Assembly: GCA_033816765.1 (NCBI GenBank)
Contig: CM066295.1
Location: forward strand, 2,604,001 to 2,668,000
Origin: Nothopassalora personata
Lineage: Eukaryota; Ascomycota; Dothideomycetes; Mycosphaerellales; Mycosphaerellaceae
Reading direction: 5' to 3'
DNA length: 64,000 nt
Shown: positions 12,859 through 25,269 of the stretch, one piece after another
How positions within the stretch are numbered: the stretch's first letter is position 1
Layout of the letters: each line of letters opens with the position of its first letter
Notes under the pieces: model-generated
The model's input: only the letters and a program-made list of their open reading frames with translations
What the model was told of the DNA's origin: nothing
Database searches by the model: none
Translations under genes and position numbers: made by a program

Positions 12859-12986
12859 AACTAGAATTAGAACTAGAATTAGAACTAGAATTAGAACTAG
12901 AATTAGAACTAGAATTAGAACTAGAATTAGAACTAGAATTAGAACTAGAATTAGAACTAGAATTAGAACTAGAATTATAACTAGAA
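12859..12986. repeat. 12-bp tandem array in F copy 1
   Basis: About eleven units of AACTAGAATTAG. In F copy 2 the same place (about 39,476-39,525) has a shorter, less regular 6-bp array (TCTAGT/TCTAAT/TCTAGC). Much of the 66-bp length difference between the two F copies comes from this array. Confidence 0.85.
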
Positions 12987-13060
12987 ACCTATAGGCTATA
13001 GCTATAGCCGGAAATTAACTAGAAACTAGGAGCCTATAAACCCGCACTAACTACTTAGTT

Positions 13061-16020
13061 CTACTCATTCTTACATAACTCCTTTGTCTAGACCTACTCG
13101 TTATCGTAGCTAACACTAGTCTTACTAGACGCGTCCCTAAGTAGCTAGCTAGTAAAGTTCCTATAGTAGTTACGGAAGAAGCTCTTATTACGCCCTTCGC
13201 TTATAAAGTATATCTACTCGAGAGTAGTAACTAAGCTAAGCTACTTATCTATTAATTTCATAGCTCGGACGCGCTAATTATACATCTTCTTATAGAAGAG
13301 CTCCGAGTCTAGGCGGACCGTAGCATTAAGCTACCTTCTAGTATTAAGGATGACTTCGTTATCGTTCTAAGATTTTAAACCCGCTAGGGCATCGGATAGA
13401 GGGCTAATGCTACTAAGGTGTACGGCCGTAGGAAAAGGATAGCCGGGTACTAGGCGTCGATACTTAAACCCTATAGCGCTCTTACTTAGCGTCTTAAAGT
13501 CACGATAGAGGTCTATTACCTAGTGTATGCTCTAGCTTCTCTAGAGTTTAAGATAGTTATCGTCGCGGATCTCGATAAAGTAAGGGTTAATCTAACGTAG
13601 CGTCCTCTTATATACGGCCTACCTTATTAGAACGCCTGTAGTAGTTACCCGCATTTACCTAGCGCTTAGATCCTCTCTAAACTAGCTAATGCTATTCTTA
13701 CTTAGGTAATTCTAAACCCTAACCAAGAAGAAACGCTTAAATCGGCCGTCTTCTATATAGTCGTTAGTCCGGTACTACTAGATAAACTCTCTAGCATTCT
13801 CTTACTTATAAAAACCGTATAAAAACTCCGGCCTACTAGTACCCTCTAAGTTAAGAGAGTACAGCATATTAAGCCGGTTACTAGTCTAGTAGTTTTTAAT
13901 TTCGAGGTTTAAGTCGACCCTAGTATACTATACTATAGTGTTCGCGTTACCCCCCTAATAAGCCCTATTAAAGCTAAAAATCGTAGGCCTAGGGAAGGAG
14001 ATGAACCGAGTATAGTACTAAGGGTATAGCGCTACTTATAAGAGCTATAGCCCGGGGTCTTGTCGTATAATCTATTAGCTTAGAGAATACTATATGTTCT
14101 AGTAGACGCCGCTGTTACTAACCTTATTCAATTCTCGTAGGTACTATCGGTATACGTCGAATTCTCGACTTATTATTTCTCTAACTGTTTTAACCCGCGG
14201 CGCTAGTTTAGCGTTATTATACTAGTATAGCATGTTACTATTATATAGGTACCGGTACTATTAAGATCGGCTTAGTTAGCTTTATTAATGCCGAATTTAT
14301 CGAGGATCTAGTTATAGTTAGTATACGTAACGATACTACTCGTAGTACCGACTTTACCTCGAACACTAAGGTAGCTAAGCGGGTTAATAGTCTTCTAACT
14401 ACGCTTATTAGGGCGAAACCACGACCTATTCTTTACCTTAATAGCTAAAAAACTCTTGCCTTTAAAGAGCTAGTCTTAGACCTTAAGCGTACGCTTACAT
14501 AGGGTATTAGCGGTAATACCGGGATTCGTAACGAAGTAGAGGGCCTTATAGTAGAAATCTCGAATATACTAATCGCACATTATAGCGCTAACCTTACTAT
14601 CCCTCTTAAGAACCTACGAGACAGCATATTCGAGTATCTTAAGGCCCGCCATCCGGTAGTTAGGTAGCTAGTTAATACTATCTATATTAATCGAGTTTCT
14701 AAACTTAATATTATAGTACCGCTTATTATAGGTATAGTTAGCGCGCTTAATCCGGAGGGCCTCGTCTTCTTATAGAATCTAATCCTTAAAGACTAATATA
14801 TCCCTAATTATAGCCGAAGGTAACATAGTAAGTATCGGATTACTATTCTTAGTTAGGGCCGGAGTAGATCGTAGGGTACTAACCGGTGTACCTAGCGGAC
14901 TGCCTTCGCGTATAGGTGCGCCGTCTAGCGTTTAGTTAGGCGAGGATTAAGTAGGCGTAGTTATGCCCTTACCTATACTCTCGCCTATACGGAGCTACTT
15001 AAGTCGACTCGACTTACGACCGCCTCTCGATAGAACTATAGGCTAGGTAGAGACTAGTAGAGTTAGCGTAGTACTCTTTACACGTCCTTTACCTTTACTA
15101 CCTAGTAGTAGCTAACGTAGCTAAGGCTATTACTAGCTAGATAGTCTAGGTTAATCTATACTGTCCTCTAGGGACGCGGACTTCTTAGTAAAAGTACCCT
15201 CTATAAAGTATAGAAGGCTATCCTTATAGACGGCTAGGCGGTGTCTTCTAATAATCTCCTTACTCTTAGCCGACTACGGATTAATACTACGTACTTTAGC
15301 CTCCCTATCGCACCGGGTAAGATTACTAGGCTCTAGAATTCGCTTACGATCTATGCCCTTACGGCCGATCCTTATACGCTAGATTAGTACCCTCTAAATT
15401 CTACTAATAGCCCTACTATAATCTAGGTACTTATTAATAAAGGCCGTAAACTAGCGGCGCCCGCTATTAGTACTACAAAGCTCGGAGATAACGCGTCGAT
15501 TAAGAATCTTATTGTCTATCTACTATAGCTAGTAGCGGGTAAGCGTAGCTCGAAGAGTCTTCTCTCGGTTACAAATCTCTAAACCGGTCTTACGAATCTT
15601 ACTAACGATAGGAAATAAGATATCGAGCTTCTTATTACTAAGGAATTCATCCTAGTAGCTCTTACCTATGCCGCTCTTAACTTCCTCAAAAAACAGGTTA
15701 ACCTAGACGGAGTAGTCTTCGAATACCTTCTCAAAGCCCTTATAGAAGTCCTTTAATACCTTAATCCGCTTCTAAGGATTAAGCTCCCGGAACATAACAT
15801 TAGCGGCGGACTTCGGCGTGTTCGTATTAGTAAGGACATGCTTAACGTTGTCCGGTAGGCGAAGAGACTCGAATAAGGTCTAAGGTAGGCGGGCAAGCCT
15901 AGTAATAGTGCTAGTAAGCGCTATACTCGAGCTATCCGGGCGTAACGATAGACTAGCTAAAGCTATAATAACTAGGATTCGCTACTAGTAAGATCGTAAG
16001 AGCTAGCTATCTCGTAGTAC
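13061..16020 (-). pseudogene. Third frame of F copy 1, unknown protein of about 980 codons
   Basis: The counterpart of 36,425-39,397 in copy 2, with the same reading frame broken by TAG/TAA. The final codons read Lys-Asn-Glu and then TAG where copy 2 has TGA. Since TGG could give either, the true end may lie beyond. No known domain is recognised (see the copy 2 entry). Copy 1 and copy 2 differ here by many transitions. Confidence 0.6.
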
Positions 16021-16415
16021 TACTCTAGAGTATTAGTAAGCTTTAAAAGCTTAGTGTCGGGGTAGGGGCTTTAAAGAAGGTTAAGGTCGTAAAGAGAGAG
16101 GCTAAAGAATCGTCTAATATGTGTAGTAGTAGTAGTAGTAGTAGATAGATGTGTTAGTAGCTCTAGTAATAGTGTTAGTATTTAAAGAAAAAAGAGGAAG
16201 TAGTAGGTAGAGAGTTGCGCTTAAGTATACCTCTTAATATATATCCCTATAACCGTTATAAGGTAGTAGCGCCGAGACCGGTCTTATAAGTAGTAAGAGT
16301 AGTACTATTAAGGTTATACTAAAGGTCTAATAACCTTGTATATAACTGAAAACCAGTGCTAGTAACTACCTAGGTAAGCATTTAGTAGGGGCATACTACG
16401 CTATTACGTAATCCA

Positions 16416-16441
16416 ATTTACCGGTCCCGGGACCGGTAAAT
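16416..16441. other. 26-bp perfect palindrome between pol and third frame (F copy 1)
   Basis: Starts ATTTACCGGTCCC and continues as its own reverse complement, containing ACCGGT, CCCGGG and ACCGGT. It has no CA or TG step, so RIP could not touch it. It lies between the pol and third frames of F. Confidence 0.9.
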
Positions 16442-16582
16442 GTAACTCTACTAACTAAGGTCTAACTAAGGTAAGAACACCCTATAAATTAAAGTCTAGA
16501 TAACCGAATCGGCTTAATAAACTAAAGGGCATATGTAACACATACCTAAGGGGAGTGAACTCCGTACGCTATTACTAACTAA

Positions 16583-19500
16583 TTAGTTCTTAGCCTCGAT
16601 CCTACTAAACTGTAAAATTTCGGCTATAGAAAGGTTATAAGGCCTAACCTATAGCTTCTTAGGTTCCGGTTTAGGATACGATCCCCTTTCGTTAACTCCT
16701 ATAGGTAGTACGTCTTCGCCGGCGATAGGCTCGATCTCGTTCGAATTACTACTGTCTTCGCTATTAGTAACTTCTCCCTCTCCTATTACGAGATCGGCCC
16801 TATTATCTAAGTTTAGTACTCCTATATTATCCGGGCGAAGCTCTAGAACTAGCTTAAGGTTTTCCCATGCCTAAACACCCTTTATTAGCGTGCTATTAAG
16901 TTCCTTAAGAATATAGGTGCTAAATTCCCTAGAGACACTAGACACCCGATATAGACCTTACTATCGGTAACCGATCTTACGTAAGAAGTTATCCTTATAT
17001 AGCTTATCGAATCTTATAATAAGGTCGCCCTTCTAGAAACTAATAAAGTTAACATTCCGGTAAGAATTAAAGTAGTCCTTACTAAGTTCTCGTAGTCGCT
17101 TCCTTCGCGTATATAGCTCTTCTAAACTAAGGTCTCGAGCCTAGAGTTAACGCGCACGTATAGTAAGTAGGTCCTTAGTCGTTCTTACCGATCCCTATTA
17201 ATAATTCGCCTACGTCGGGTACTTAACCTTAATTAGTAGAATCGTGCGATAGCTATATAGGACCTAAGCTAGCGTTATTCTAGTAGTACGACAGGTCGTA
17301 GTCCTATTAGCCTATAATATAGCGGGTACCTATTACTCCTATCCGCGGTATATGTTCCTTATAAGCTTTACTAACGCTATAAGAATCGGACGGTACCTAA
17401 CCTCGACCGGAGTATTAGACTACGGATAGTACGGTAATATTCAGATCCTTCGAACACTAAGTCCTATAAGTAACCGCTTAACCTCAGCCGTATAAACCGT
17501 AGCGTTATTAAGCACAATTTTAGCGTAGTAGCCGTGCCTATAGAAGACATCCTTATATAGAAACTTAGTAACCGTCTTAGAGCTAGGAGGTGCCCTTATT
17601 ACTCTAGCCTCGATCCAGTTACTAAGTGCTTCGCGCGCGACTAGGAGGTATCCATTTTTATGCACCTAGACGGGGTCCGAGTACTACTTCTTACTAATGA
17701 CCTAAGGGCTCGATAAGTGAAGCTTACTAGCGCGCTAGTTGCCTTCGCAAAACCTATAAGGAGTATAACTTCGAACCTACGTAGAGACATCGGCGAAGTA
17801 CCCGTCTTAGTAATACCGATCGGAAATAAGGTTATATACGACCTTATCGCTACGATAACCGTGTCTTTTATAGTACTCTATAACGATTTCCTTCTAAGCC
17901 TTATTATCGTTAATTACAAGTTATAACGGTACTCCTCGGCGCTTCTAGAAGAATAGCAATTAGTCTCGGATAAAGAAGTTAACGCTCTTCTTTACTAGCC
18001 GCCGGTACTTAGTACGGGTAATACTATCGGGTCGGGTCCTAGTTTCTATAACCTAAGTAAGCTATTAAGAGCCCTTAGAATATTAGTCCCCGAGATGTCG
18101 TGTTTTCTAGATTTTAACTAGATAGGTATCGACCGGCTCCGGGTACCCGAATAGCTTATTATTAATTATCTAGTCGACTTCGTCTTCGTTAGCTTCCCTA
18201 GGTTCCTAAGGTGTAGAGGGCCTACGAGATAGGGCATCTAGGCTAGTGTGTCTAGTCCCCGTAACGTACTTTACCTCGAACGTAAATAACCTAATCTATA
18301 CGACCTACCGGGCTATTACCGAGTTCGGTAGGTCCGAAGCCGGCCGGTTAAGCTACTATATAAGCGTCTTAGTATTAACCTTAAGGACAAAATTAACGCT
18401 AGTAATATATCTCTAGATCTTCTTAAGCCCCTTAAGGATCCTAAGGCATTCCCGCTTACTAGCATTATATCTAGATTCTAACGCGTTCTAGATTCTACTC
18501 TTATACCGTACCGGGTAATGCCGTCGAGTACTGTCTATTAATTCTTAAGAAACGATACATCCCTATCTAGTGCCGCTAGCATTAACTAAGATAAAGATAG
18601 ACCTAGCACTAGGTAAGTAGTAGAGGGTAACTAAGGCTAGAGCCTACATAAGATATCTAGTAACTTCTTCTTTCGAGAACTGCTTATTTTCTATCTAGGT
18701 AAACTCGGCGTCCTTCTTTAGTAGCTTATACATTAGTCGAGCGATAATAACGAACTAGGGGATCTATATCCGGAAGTACACATATAGCCCTATATAGGTG
18801 CGGACCTCCTTAATATAGGTAGACGTAGGCTAATCTAGGATCTTAGCTATAACCTTTAGGTTAGGATAGCGACTATCCGGGCTAGTAACGTACCTAACAA
18901 TCTTAAGCTTTTCGTATAACTATTAGAATTTACCTCTAGTAACTACCGTACTAGCTCTTTCTAGGTTAGTAAGAACTAGATCTAGGGAAACGATGTACTT
19001 AACGACCTATTTCCTTAACCTAGGCTCTACTTCGGCATTCCTATAGTCCTTAGTTAGTTCCTTAATACCGATGTTATTGAGAAACGGCTTCGCTCGATAC
19101 GAGATATAATTAAGTAGAATCTTTATTACCGTACGTACGAACTAAGTAACTAAATTAGTAGCTCCTTAAGGTAGAGTCGTGTTACGTACTAGGCTAAGAG
19201 GGGTTATAAAGGCTATTAAGTCCCGGTAGGACTTATCTAAAGTAATCTAATTATAACCTAAAAACAGGTCTATAAGTGAAGCGACTTAGTACCCGGCAAA
19301 ATCCTCTAAGAAGCTATCCGTGTCCGGTGGAATGTTAGTATCGCGTATAGTAACCTTATTTAGGAGCATAGCTAAGTTAATTAACCGATATAGCATATCG
19401 CTTCTAGAGGTATTAACCTTCTTTACGACTAGGAACTAGCTATTAGAATATGCCCCTTATAAGTATTCTAGGATGTTGTTCTTAATCCGGGCTCTAATTA

Positions 19501-19951
19501 TGCGCTTAATAATTGCCCTAAGACTTAAGTGTAACTGGATAGGGCGTACCTACTATAGCCTATAAGGGACCGTGTTAATCTTCTAAGGTAGCATAACGTC
19601 GTACCTAATTTGCCTTATATAACTAAAATCCTAAGCGAGGACTGCCTCCCGGTTATAGAGTATCTTATTGAATAAGGCCCTTTCCATTAGTAATAGCTTA
19701 ATACTAACCTTAACTAAGGTAAGTCGTTCTAGAGTAATCCGGCTACCTCGCTTAATACTTAAGAATTTCTTAGTTAAGTACTTCCTATCAAACGGACCTT
19801 ATCCTTTAGGTATCTTAGATTCTAGGTACAGTGCCCTACGCTTCTATTCTATATCTCCCTTAACTCGTGATTCTAGGCGTTCGTAAACGCTCGCGTCTAC
19901 TAGCTTCTTCTTATCTGCCTTACGCTTATATATTGTAAAGACCTACGGCAT
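16583..19951 (-). pseudogene. F copy 1 RT-RNase H-integrase frame
   Basis: Mirror image of 32,500-35,879 in copy 2; see that entry for domains. From about 16,965 upward no difference from copy 2 was found. Below that, about 20 transitions and a 12-bp indel occur in 400 bp. The start codon on the minus strand is at 19,951. Confidence 0.75.
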
Positions 19952-20254
19952 CCTAATGTTAGCTATATGTTAGCCTACTTATTACTTCCGTACCTAAGCA
20001 TTTAATGTAGATTGCCTTAGGATCTCGGAGGGCTAATCTCCTTAAACTAAATAAACGTTAGTAATAGAATCTCCCTTAAACGCGCCTATTCCAATTTCTA
20101 TAACTCGTTCCTTTACTCTAGCAGTCCTAAGCAATCCTAATAAGTAAGCTAAATAGTTACTAGGCGTTAGAGCCTTACCGGGTTCCTATAGATACGTCGT
20201 GCCGTCCTATAGATACGTCGTACCGTAGTCGTATCCGTTTTCCTTACTATAGCT

Positions 20255-20280
20255 ATTTACCGGTCCCGGGACCGGTAAAT
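20255..20280. other. 26-bp perfect palindrome between gag-PR and pol (F copy 1)
   Basis: The same sequence as at 16,416-16,441, placed at the boundary between the gag-protease and RT frames. Confidence 0.9.
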
Positions 20281-20410
20281 TAAAGTCCGAGGTTTCTCCG
20301 AGATAGTACGAGAACCTTACTAATTTTATTAAATCCGGCTTTAGTAAATCGGTAGGTTAAGCGCCGTAACTTAACCTACCCTTCTATTTCCCGACGCTTT
20401 TAATAGTTCT

Positions 20411-23282
20411 TAAAGGGTCTTGCACCTATCCGAGCTAACTAGGGCAGTAAACATAACACTTTTACCTTTGCGGCTAGTAATAGTCCCCTCCTATAAACTA
20501 TTATCGTAGTTACGGGTAGTAAGCCGCACCTTACGGGCCTACGGACGTCCTAGGATTGTTAGTAAGTTTAGATCCGAAGAGATAAACATGTCTACCTAGT
20601 AGTAAACCCTAAATACCTAAACATCTAAATTGCCTATAACACCTTTAAACTAGGCCCGCCCTCTAGCACCTCGAAAGGTAAGCTAAGTACTCGACATTAC
20701 TAGTAACCTAAACCTATAAGCATTCCTCTAGCCGATAATATTCACCTTAGAACCCTTATTAATTAGGCACCTAATCTAGTTCTTATTTATCCTAAACTCC
20801 GCTACTACCTAAGGACTAGGGACTATAGTAAAGTTGTTAAGGACACTAGAGAGCCCGATTTTCTTAACGTCCTTATATAGCTTAGTAGTAGGGACCGCAC
20901 CTTTAGAGTAAAGTATAGTTAAATATACTCCGACATACTAGGCCTAACTATCTTCGCGGAAGACCTCCTTATTATACTTAGGTTTATCTTTATAGGTAAC
21001 TACTTGTCTAGTACGAACCTTAGGGTCCTTTCCTATAAGGCGTCGCACTATAGCGAGCTTCTCCTAAAGAGCGGGGGTGTTAGTAACGCGACCGAAGAGG
21101 GTAGCCTCGAACTAGCGACTATATCAAAACTAATCCTAGGCATTTACATTAGGAAACGTTATCTAGAGGATCTAATTAATCTAGTAGATAATACCCTCTT
21201 CCTTTATAACCGGGCTATTACTAGCTAAACTATATTATCGGACGTAGTTATTAATCCTTATAGTCTTAGCATTCTATATACGCTTCCTTTATGTAAAGGG
21301 GGCGTTTACGGGACTAATAGGTATATCCTTAGGTAGTCCTTTACTAGTACCGTTCCCTAGTTTATTTACTTAGGTATTATTTCCCCTTCCTAGGGTTACC
21401 CCGGATTTAGCTAATAATTAAGTTTCGCTTATTTAAGTACTAACTTCGTTAATTATTTTAACCTCCTACTAGTTAATCTTAGCTTATCGGATCTCCTATT
21501 CTAATTGTAGGCGAACTTTCTTAGTAGCCTTAGCTCGGGCTCGTAGGTCCTAGGCTAAGGACCGGGTCCTCGGGTGCGGATTCTTTAGAATGCCTACGGG
21601 TATCTTCCCTTTTACTTTATTAGACTACATAGGGTAGGTAGATACCTCGTTAAGCTCGCCTAAGTCGATCGCCTACTCCGCTTTACTTTCTCCGAATAAG
21701 ACCTAATATGTCCTAGTAGCCTTCTCCGTTTAGCTAGACCGTACGTCCTAAGGGCTATATTCTATTAAATGCCTAAAGTTAGGAGGGGGCTTAGAATAAT
21801 TAGGAGGCGTAACCTTTATTACCCTAGTGTAGTCCCTACTTATCTATACTTACGTAGTACGGGAATTTTATACTAGTTATTAAACTCGATCGGCCTATAA
21901 TGTTCTTCGAGTAGAGGGAGTATATAGAGCAGTTTCGGTTTACTATAGTCCCTCCAAAAGTTAAACTTAGTAGGACGCGGATCGCCTTCTTTCCCTAGAT
22001 ACTACTAGTTATTCGGGGCGAGGTATACGTAGCCCCGGGATATTAAGGACCTTATCGCCCTATAATTACTAGCCTAGTACTTCGAACTACTACAGTTGTA
22101 GTAATAGCTATCTATCGCTTTAGACTGTTCGCGATTCTACGATAGGGGACGCTATATTACGTAAACCTACAGTTTAGTATCTAGGTCGTGCCTCTCCGGT
22201 TATATAGAGCGTTAATTCTCGCTCGGGTAGAAGGTACCCGCGTCCGCAACGCGACCGCACTAGTATACACGTATGCTCATTTTAGCTACCTTCTAGATTA
22301 GGTTATTATTAATAACAGTCCTAGAGGTAGCCTTCTTAAGCGTATTAATCTTAGGCTTAAGGCGCGGCATTTACTTTACGACTAAGCAATGTAGCTAAGG
22401 TAAAGTAAGAGGGAAATCTATATGTATAGCTTTCTATCCCTCCTTACTATCTACGATACTAGTAGCTTTATCGAGAATCCTCTAAAAGTCCCTAAACTTC
22501 TTAGATTACTTTAGGTAAAGCCCGCAAGCCTTATAGACCGCTTTCGCGACTACCTCTAGCAATCCCTAAAGGAGAAGGCGACTCCGGGAGCTATTATCTA
22601 AATCCTTAGGTTCAATTAGGTCACTTAAGGATATAAATAGGCGGATAAATTCCTTTATATCCTATTCTTCGGGCCTCTTACCTTACTACGCCCTAATAAT
22701 CTCCTTAAGATATTCCCGACTCCCTAATATCGAGTAGGCGTTAAACCTTAAGAACTCTAATAAGAACGCCCTCCTAAAACGCGCCTTATTAGTAAGCTAC
22801 CTAGGTAGCCTTATAACTACGCGCCGGATAGTAGTTTCGCAATTACGCTTAAACCTACCCTAGAAATTATCCTTCTTAATAGATACCCGAGGCGGATACT
22901 AGTCTATTAGGTCGCTAAACCGCTCCTAGAACTTAGTAGCATTAGTGCCATTAAAGAACGGATTCTTAGCACCTCCTAGAGGTAGAAAGCGAGGGCTAGC
23001 GTTTTCTATTACTACTGCTAATCGTCTAAAGAGGGTAGTTATAGTATCCATTCTAATTGTACTATTCGTTCCTATACCTATACCTAATTTAGCGGCGCTA
23101 GTTCCGCTTCTCCCTTCTTTACTAGATTTAGGTGTTTCCCCTTCCTCCGATTCCTCTATCCCCTTATAAGGGACAGAATCCCTATAGACCCCTTCTATTT
23201 TCGTAGGGTTTATAGGCTGTTCGTAGCCTCTACCTATGTCGGCAAAGGTGCTAAGTTTCTCTAGTAATGTAGCCGTATCTAT
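20411..23282 (-). pseudogene. F copy 1 gag-protease frame
   Basis: Mirror image of 29,169-32,040 in copy 2, with no difference found in the stretches compared. The open piece 22,945-23,169 is an antisense shadow. Stops are TAG/TAA of the RIP type. Confidence 0.7.
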
Positions 23283-23561
23283 TATTACGTAGTACTTACT
23301 TTAGAATGTACTAATACTAGTTGTTACTTAATAGGACCTTATAACCGTAATTGTTACTAAATACCTTAGACCTTAAGTGTTTTCGACCTTAGTCGACCTT
23401 AACCGTGAACCTTAACCGTGAACCTTAACCTTAAACCTTAACCTTAAGTAATAACCTTAACCGTAAACCTTAGACCTTAAACCGTAATTTTAACCTTATA
23501 AACTAGATACTAATACGCTACCGGGTATACACTTAATACCCCCCCTTATTAACTACTAAAA

Positions 23562-23931
23562 TAATGTCTACTAACTACCCTATGTAGGCCTATCCGAGTT
23601 GTAGTAGTGTAGAGCGGCGCTTATGTAAGTAGAGGTATTTACCGGTCCCGGGACCGTAAAATTAGGTTACGTAACGAGTAGCGTAGTAGCTAGATAAAAT
23701 AAGAGGATTAGCGGACCTAAACCCCTATACCCTCTACTCGAGAGGTATAAATTAAATTGTTGCCTTAATGCTACGCTTATAATGCTTAACTGCGTAGTAT
23801 ATATCTTAATAGCTATACTAGGTCCCGCTAGCTTACTTAAATGTCTAATTAAACCTAAATGAAATTAGGGTAAGTTGGACCTAAGGGACCTCCCTCTAAA
23901 CCTAAGGTTAACATAACCTATTAGTCGTTAA
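23562..23931 (-). repeat. 5' LTR of F copy 1
   Basis: A direct repeat of 11,996-12,365 and an inverted repeat of 28,517-28,889. No difference from the copy 2 5' LTR was seen up to about 23,855; four differences follow in the last 75 bp. It carries a 23,637-23,660 version of the palindrome with a shortened right arm. On the element's inner side (23,395-23,480) is a run of AACCTTAACC/CCGTGAACC short repeats. Confidence 0.8.
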
Positions 23932-24131
23932 TACTATTTAGAACTACTACCTTCTTAACGAGTTTAAGACATCTCTATAAAGATCTAAGCCCGGTTAGGA
24001 TAACGTATAGCGGTTCCTAATAACTTTAAGTACTACTACTAGGGCCTTTATATATATCTAGGAGAGACGCTACCCGGAGTCCGTTATAATAATAGCTATA
24101 GTTAACTAGTATTACCGAACGAATAAGTAAA

Positions 24132-24400
24132 ATGTCGATTATAGGAAGTAGTAAGAACAATAACACTCCTACGAGTATACTAAGCTTATAGGACTACTAC
24201 CGTGTACCTTAGGTATCTACGCCGGAGACGTTCGACGGGACTAAGGATAAACTAGAGGCTTTTTAACTATAGGTTTAGTTATACCTTTACTTTAACGTAC
24301 ACTAGTTTTAAGGCGAGGCTAGTAAGGTCTTATACGCCGTATCCTTCCTACGAGGAAAAGTAGCTAGAGGATTCCGACTATACCTTAAGGACTAGCTATA
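24132..24400 (+). pseudogene. Family D gag N-terminus, truncated
   Basis: An ATG at 24,132 follows the D LTR by about 110 bp. The translation shows a polar Asn/Ser-rich start and then a gag capsid opening with the TPETFDGT block, an aromatic-rich helix and FLRGKVARGF, broken by TAG. It is cut at 24,401, where the inverted-repeat segment begins. No later part of this gag is seen. Confidence 0.65.
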
Positions 24401-25215
24401 TGTTAGGACCGTAAGGCTATAAGGGGATGTCGTAATGTATAGTACGCCTACGATCTTCTAATCGTAGATAAACTAAAGTTTACTTTCTTCTATCGACGCT
24501 ATACGCGTCTCCTAGTGTACGTATGCGCGTTACGTGCGGTATACTAAGCCGAGTATAGCCGTATTATATATAAGGGTTAGCTATAGGCTACCCTTATAAC
24601 TACCTCCCCTTCTAGGCCGAGCTACCCTTAGCTCGCGGCTTTAGGAGGTTTCTATATAAGTAATCTATCTACTTCTCGTAGATTCCGTTACTATACGACC
24701 CGCCTACGGGTCTCGTACGTATTGTTATCGTAGTATAGGTAGGTATAAAGTTATAGTTACCGGGTTAACTAACTCGAGGGTTTAAGAAGCGTACCCTCTC
24801 CCTCCTTTTCCTTCTTTTTCCCTTACACTACGTTCTCGTAGCGTACTATACCCGTACTACTAGCAATCTACTAGCTCCTTACTAGCGATTACCTAGCGAC
24901 CCGCTAGTACTACTATAGCTTTAGAGGAAGCTATCTAAGACTAGCTCCGCTAGGAGGCCCTTATACGGGGCCTATTAGTACTACTAATACTATTACTAGT
25001 ACTACGAGTATAGATGTTATAAGGGTAGCCTATAGCTAACCCTTATATATAATGCGGCTATGCCCGGCTTAGTATACCGCACGTAACGCGTATACGTATA
25101 CTAGGAGACGCGTATAGTATCGATAGAAGAAAGTAAGCTTTAGTTTATCTACGATTAGAAGATCGTAGGCGTACTATATATTACGACATCCCCTTATAGC
25201 CTTACGGCCCTTATA
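24401..25215. repeat. Palindromic LTR/TIR-like segment, 815 bp, with 195-bp inverted ends
   Basis: 24,401-24,605 and 25,017-25,215 are inverted repeats of each other: CCGTAAGGCTATAAGGGG at the left, its complement at the right. 24,401-25,016 is also the reverse complement of 42,532-50,627 (with two later insertions removed), while 25,017-25,215 is a direct copy of its last 196 bp. The ends are TGTTAGG...CCCTTATA, consistent with mutated TG...CA. Since family C gag begins at 25,270, the direct piece is probably the end of the C 5' LTR and the inverted piece a second C LTR in reverse. A short TIR DNA element is the alternative. Confidence 0.6.
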
Positions 25216-25269
25216 GTTCTAAAGCTTCCCTTCGTTATAATCTATATACGCTATAGAGCCCGATCGCGA

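Larger units (their letters stand above)
11996..23931 (-). mobile_element. F element copy 1: large Gypsy-like LTR retrotransposon, 11.9 kb
   Basis: A complete but RIP-killed element on the minus strand. It is bounded by TTAATG...CGTTAA and flanked by the 5-bp duplication TACTA (11,991-11,995 and 23,932-23,936). It has about 370-bp LTRs at both ends. Reading on the minus strand the order is LTR, gag-protease (about 23,282-20,411), palindrome, RT-RNase H-integrase (about 19,951-16,583), palindrome, unknown third frame (about 16,020-13,061), LTR. A second copy in opposite orientation lies at 28,517-40,386. The two match with constant coordinate sum 52,451 across about 16,965-23,855, without indels and with no difference in any stretch compared. 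Confidence 0.85.
11762..24022 (+). repeat. LTR of family D, split by the F copy 1 insertion
   Basis: 11,762-11,995 (starting TATTACGG, a mutated TGTTACGG) plus 23,932-24,022 (ending CGGTTCCTAATA, a mutated ...CTAACA) together match the unmutated solo LTR at 42,981-43,328. The match includes the blocks CACTATATAGACGACGC, GTATACACTATATACT and GATAACGTATAGCGG. The 11.9-kb F element lies between, with TACTA on both sides. The joined LTR is about 320 bp. It is followed by a gag start at 24,132. Confidence 0.8.

Noticed and set aside
16119..16145. (GTA)n run as a possible CRISPR or satellite
   Set aside because: A simple trinucleotide microsatellite; no spaced repeats.
22945..23169. 74-codon open frame, mirrored at 29,282-29,506
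   Set aside because: It is antisense to the F gag frame. RIP creates stops at Gln/Trp codons of the sense strand and can leave antisense frames open.
23395..23480. AACCTTAACC-like repeats as an interstitial telomere
   Set aside because: The units are irregular and do not match TTAGGG. They lie in the untranslated leader of F and occur in both copies.
24401..25215. A MITE or small TIR DNA transposon
   Set aside because: Not excluded, but the sequence matches the repeat at the 3' side of family C and abuts C gag, which fits an LTR origin better. No transposase or clear target duplication is seen.
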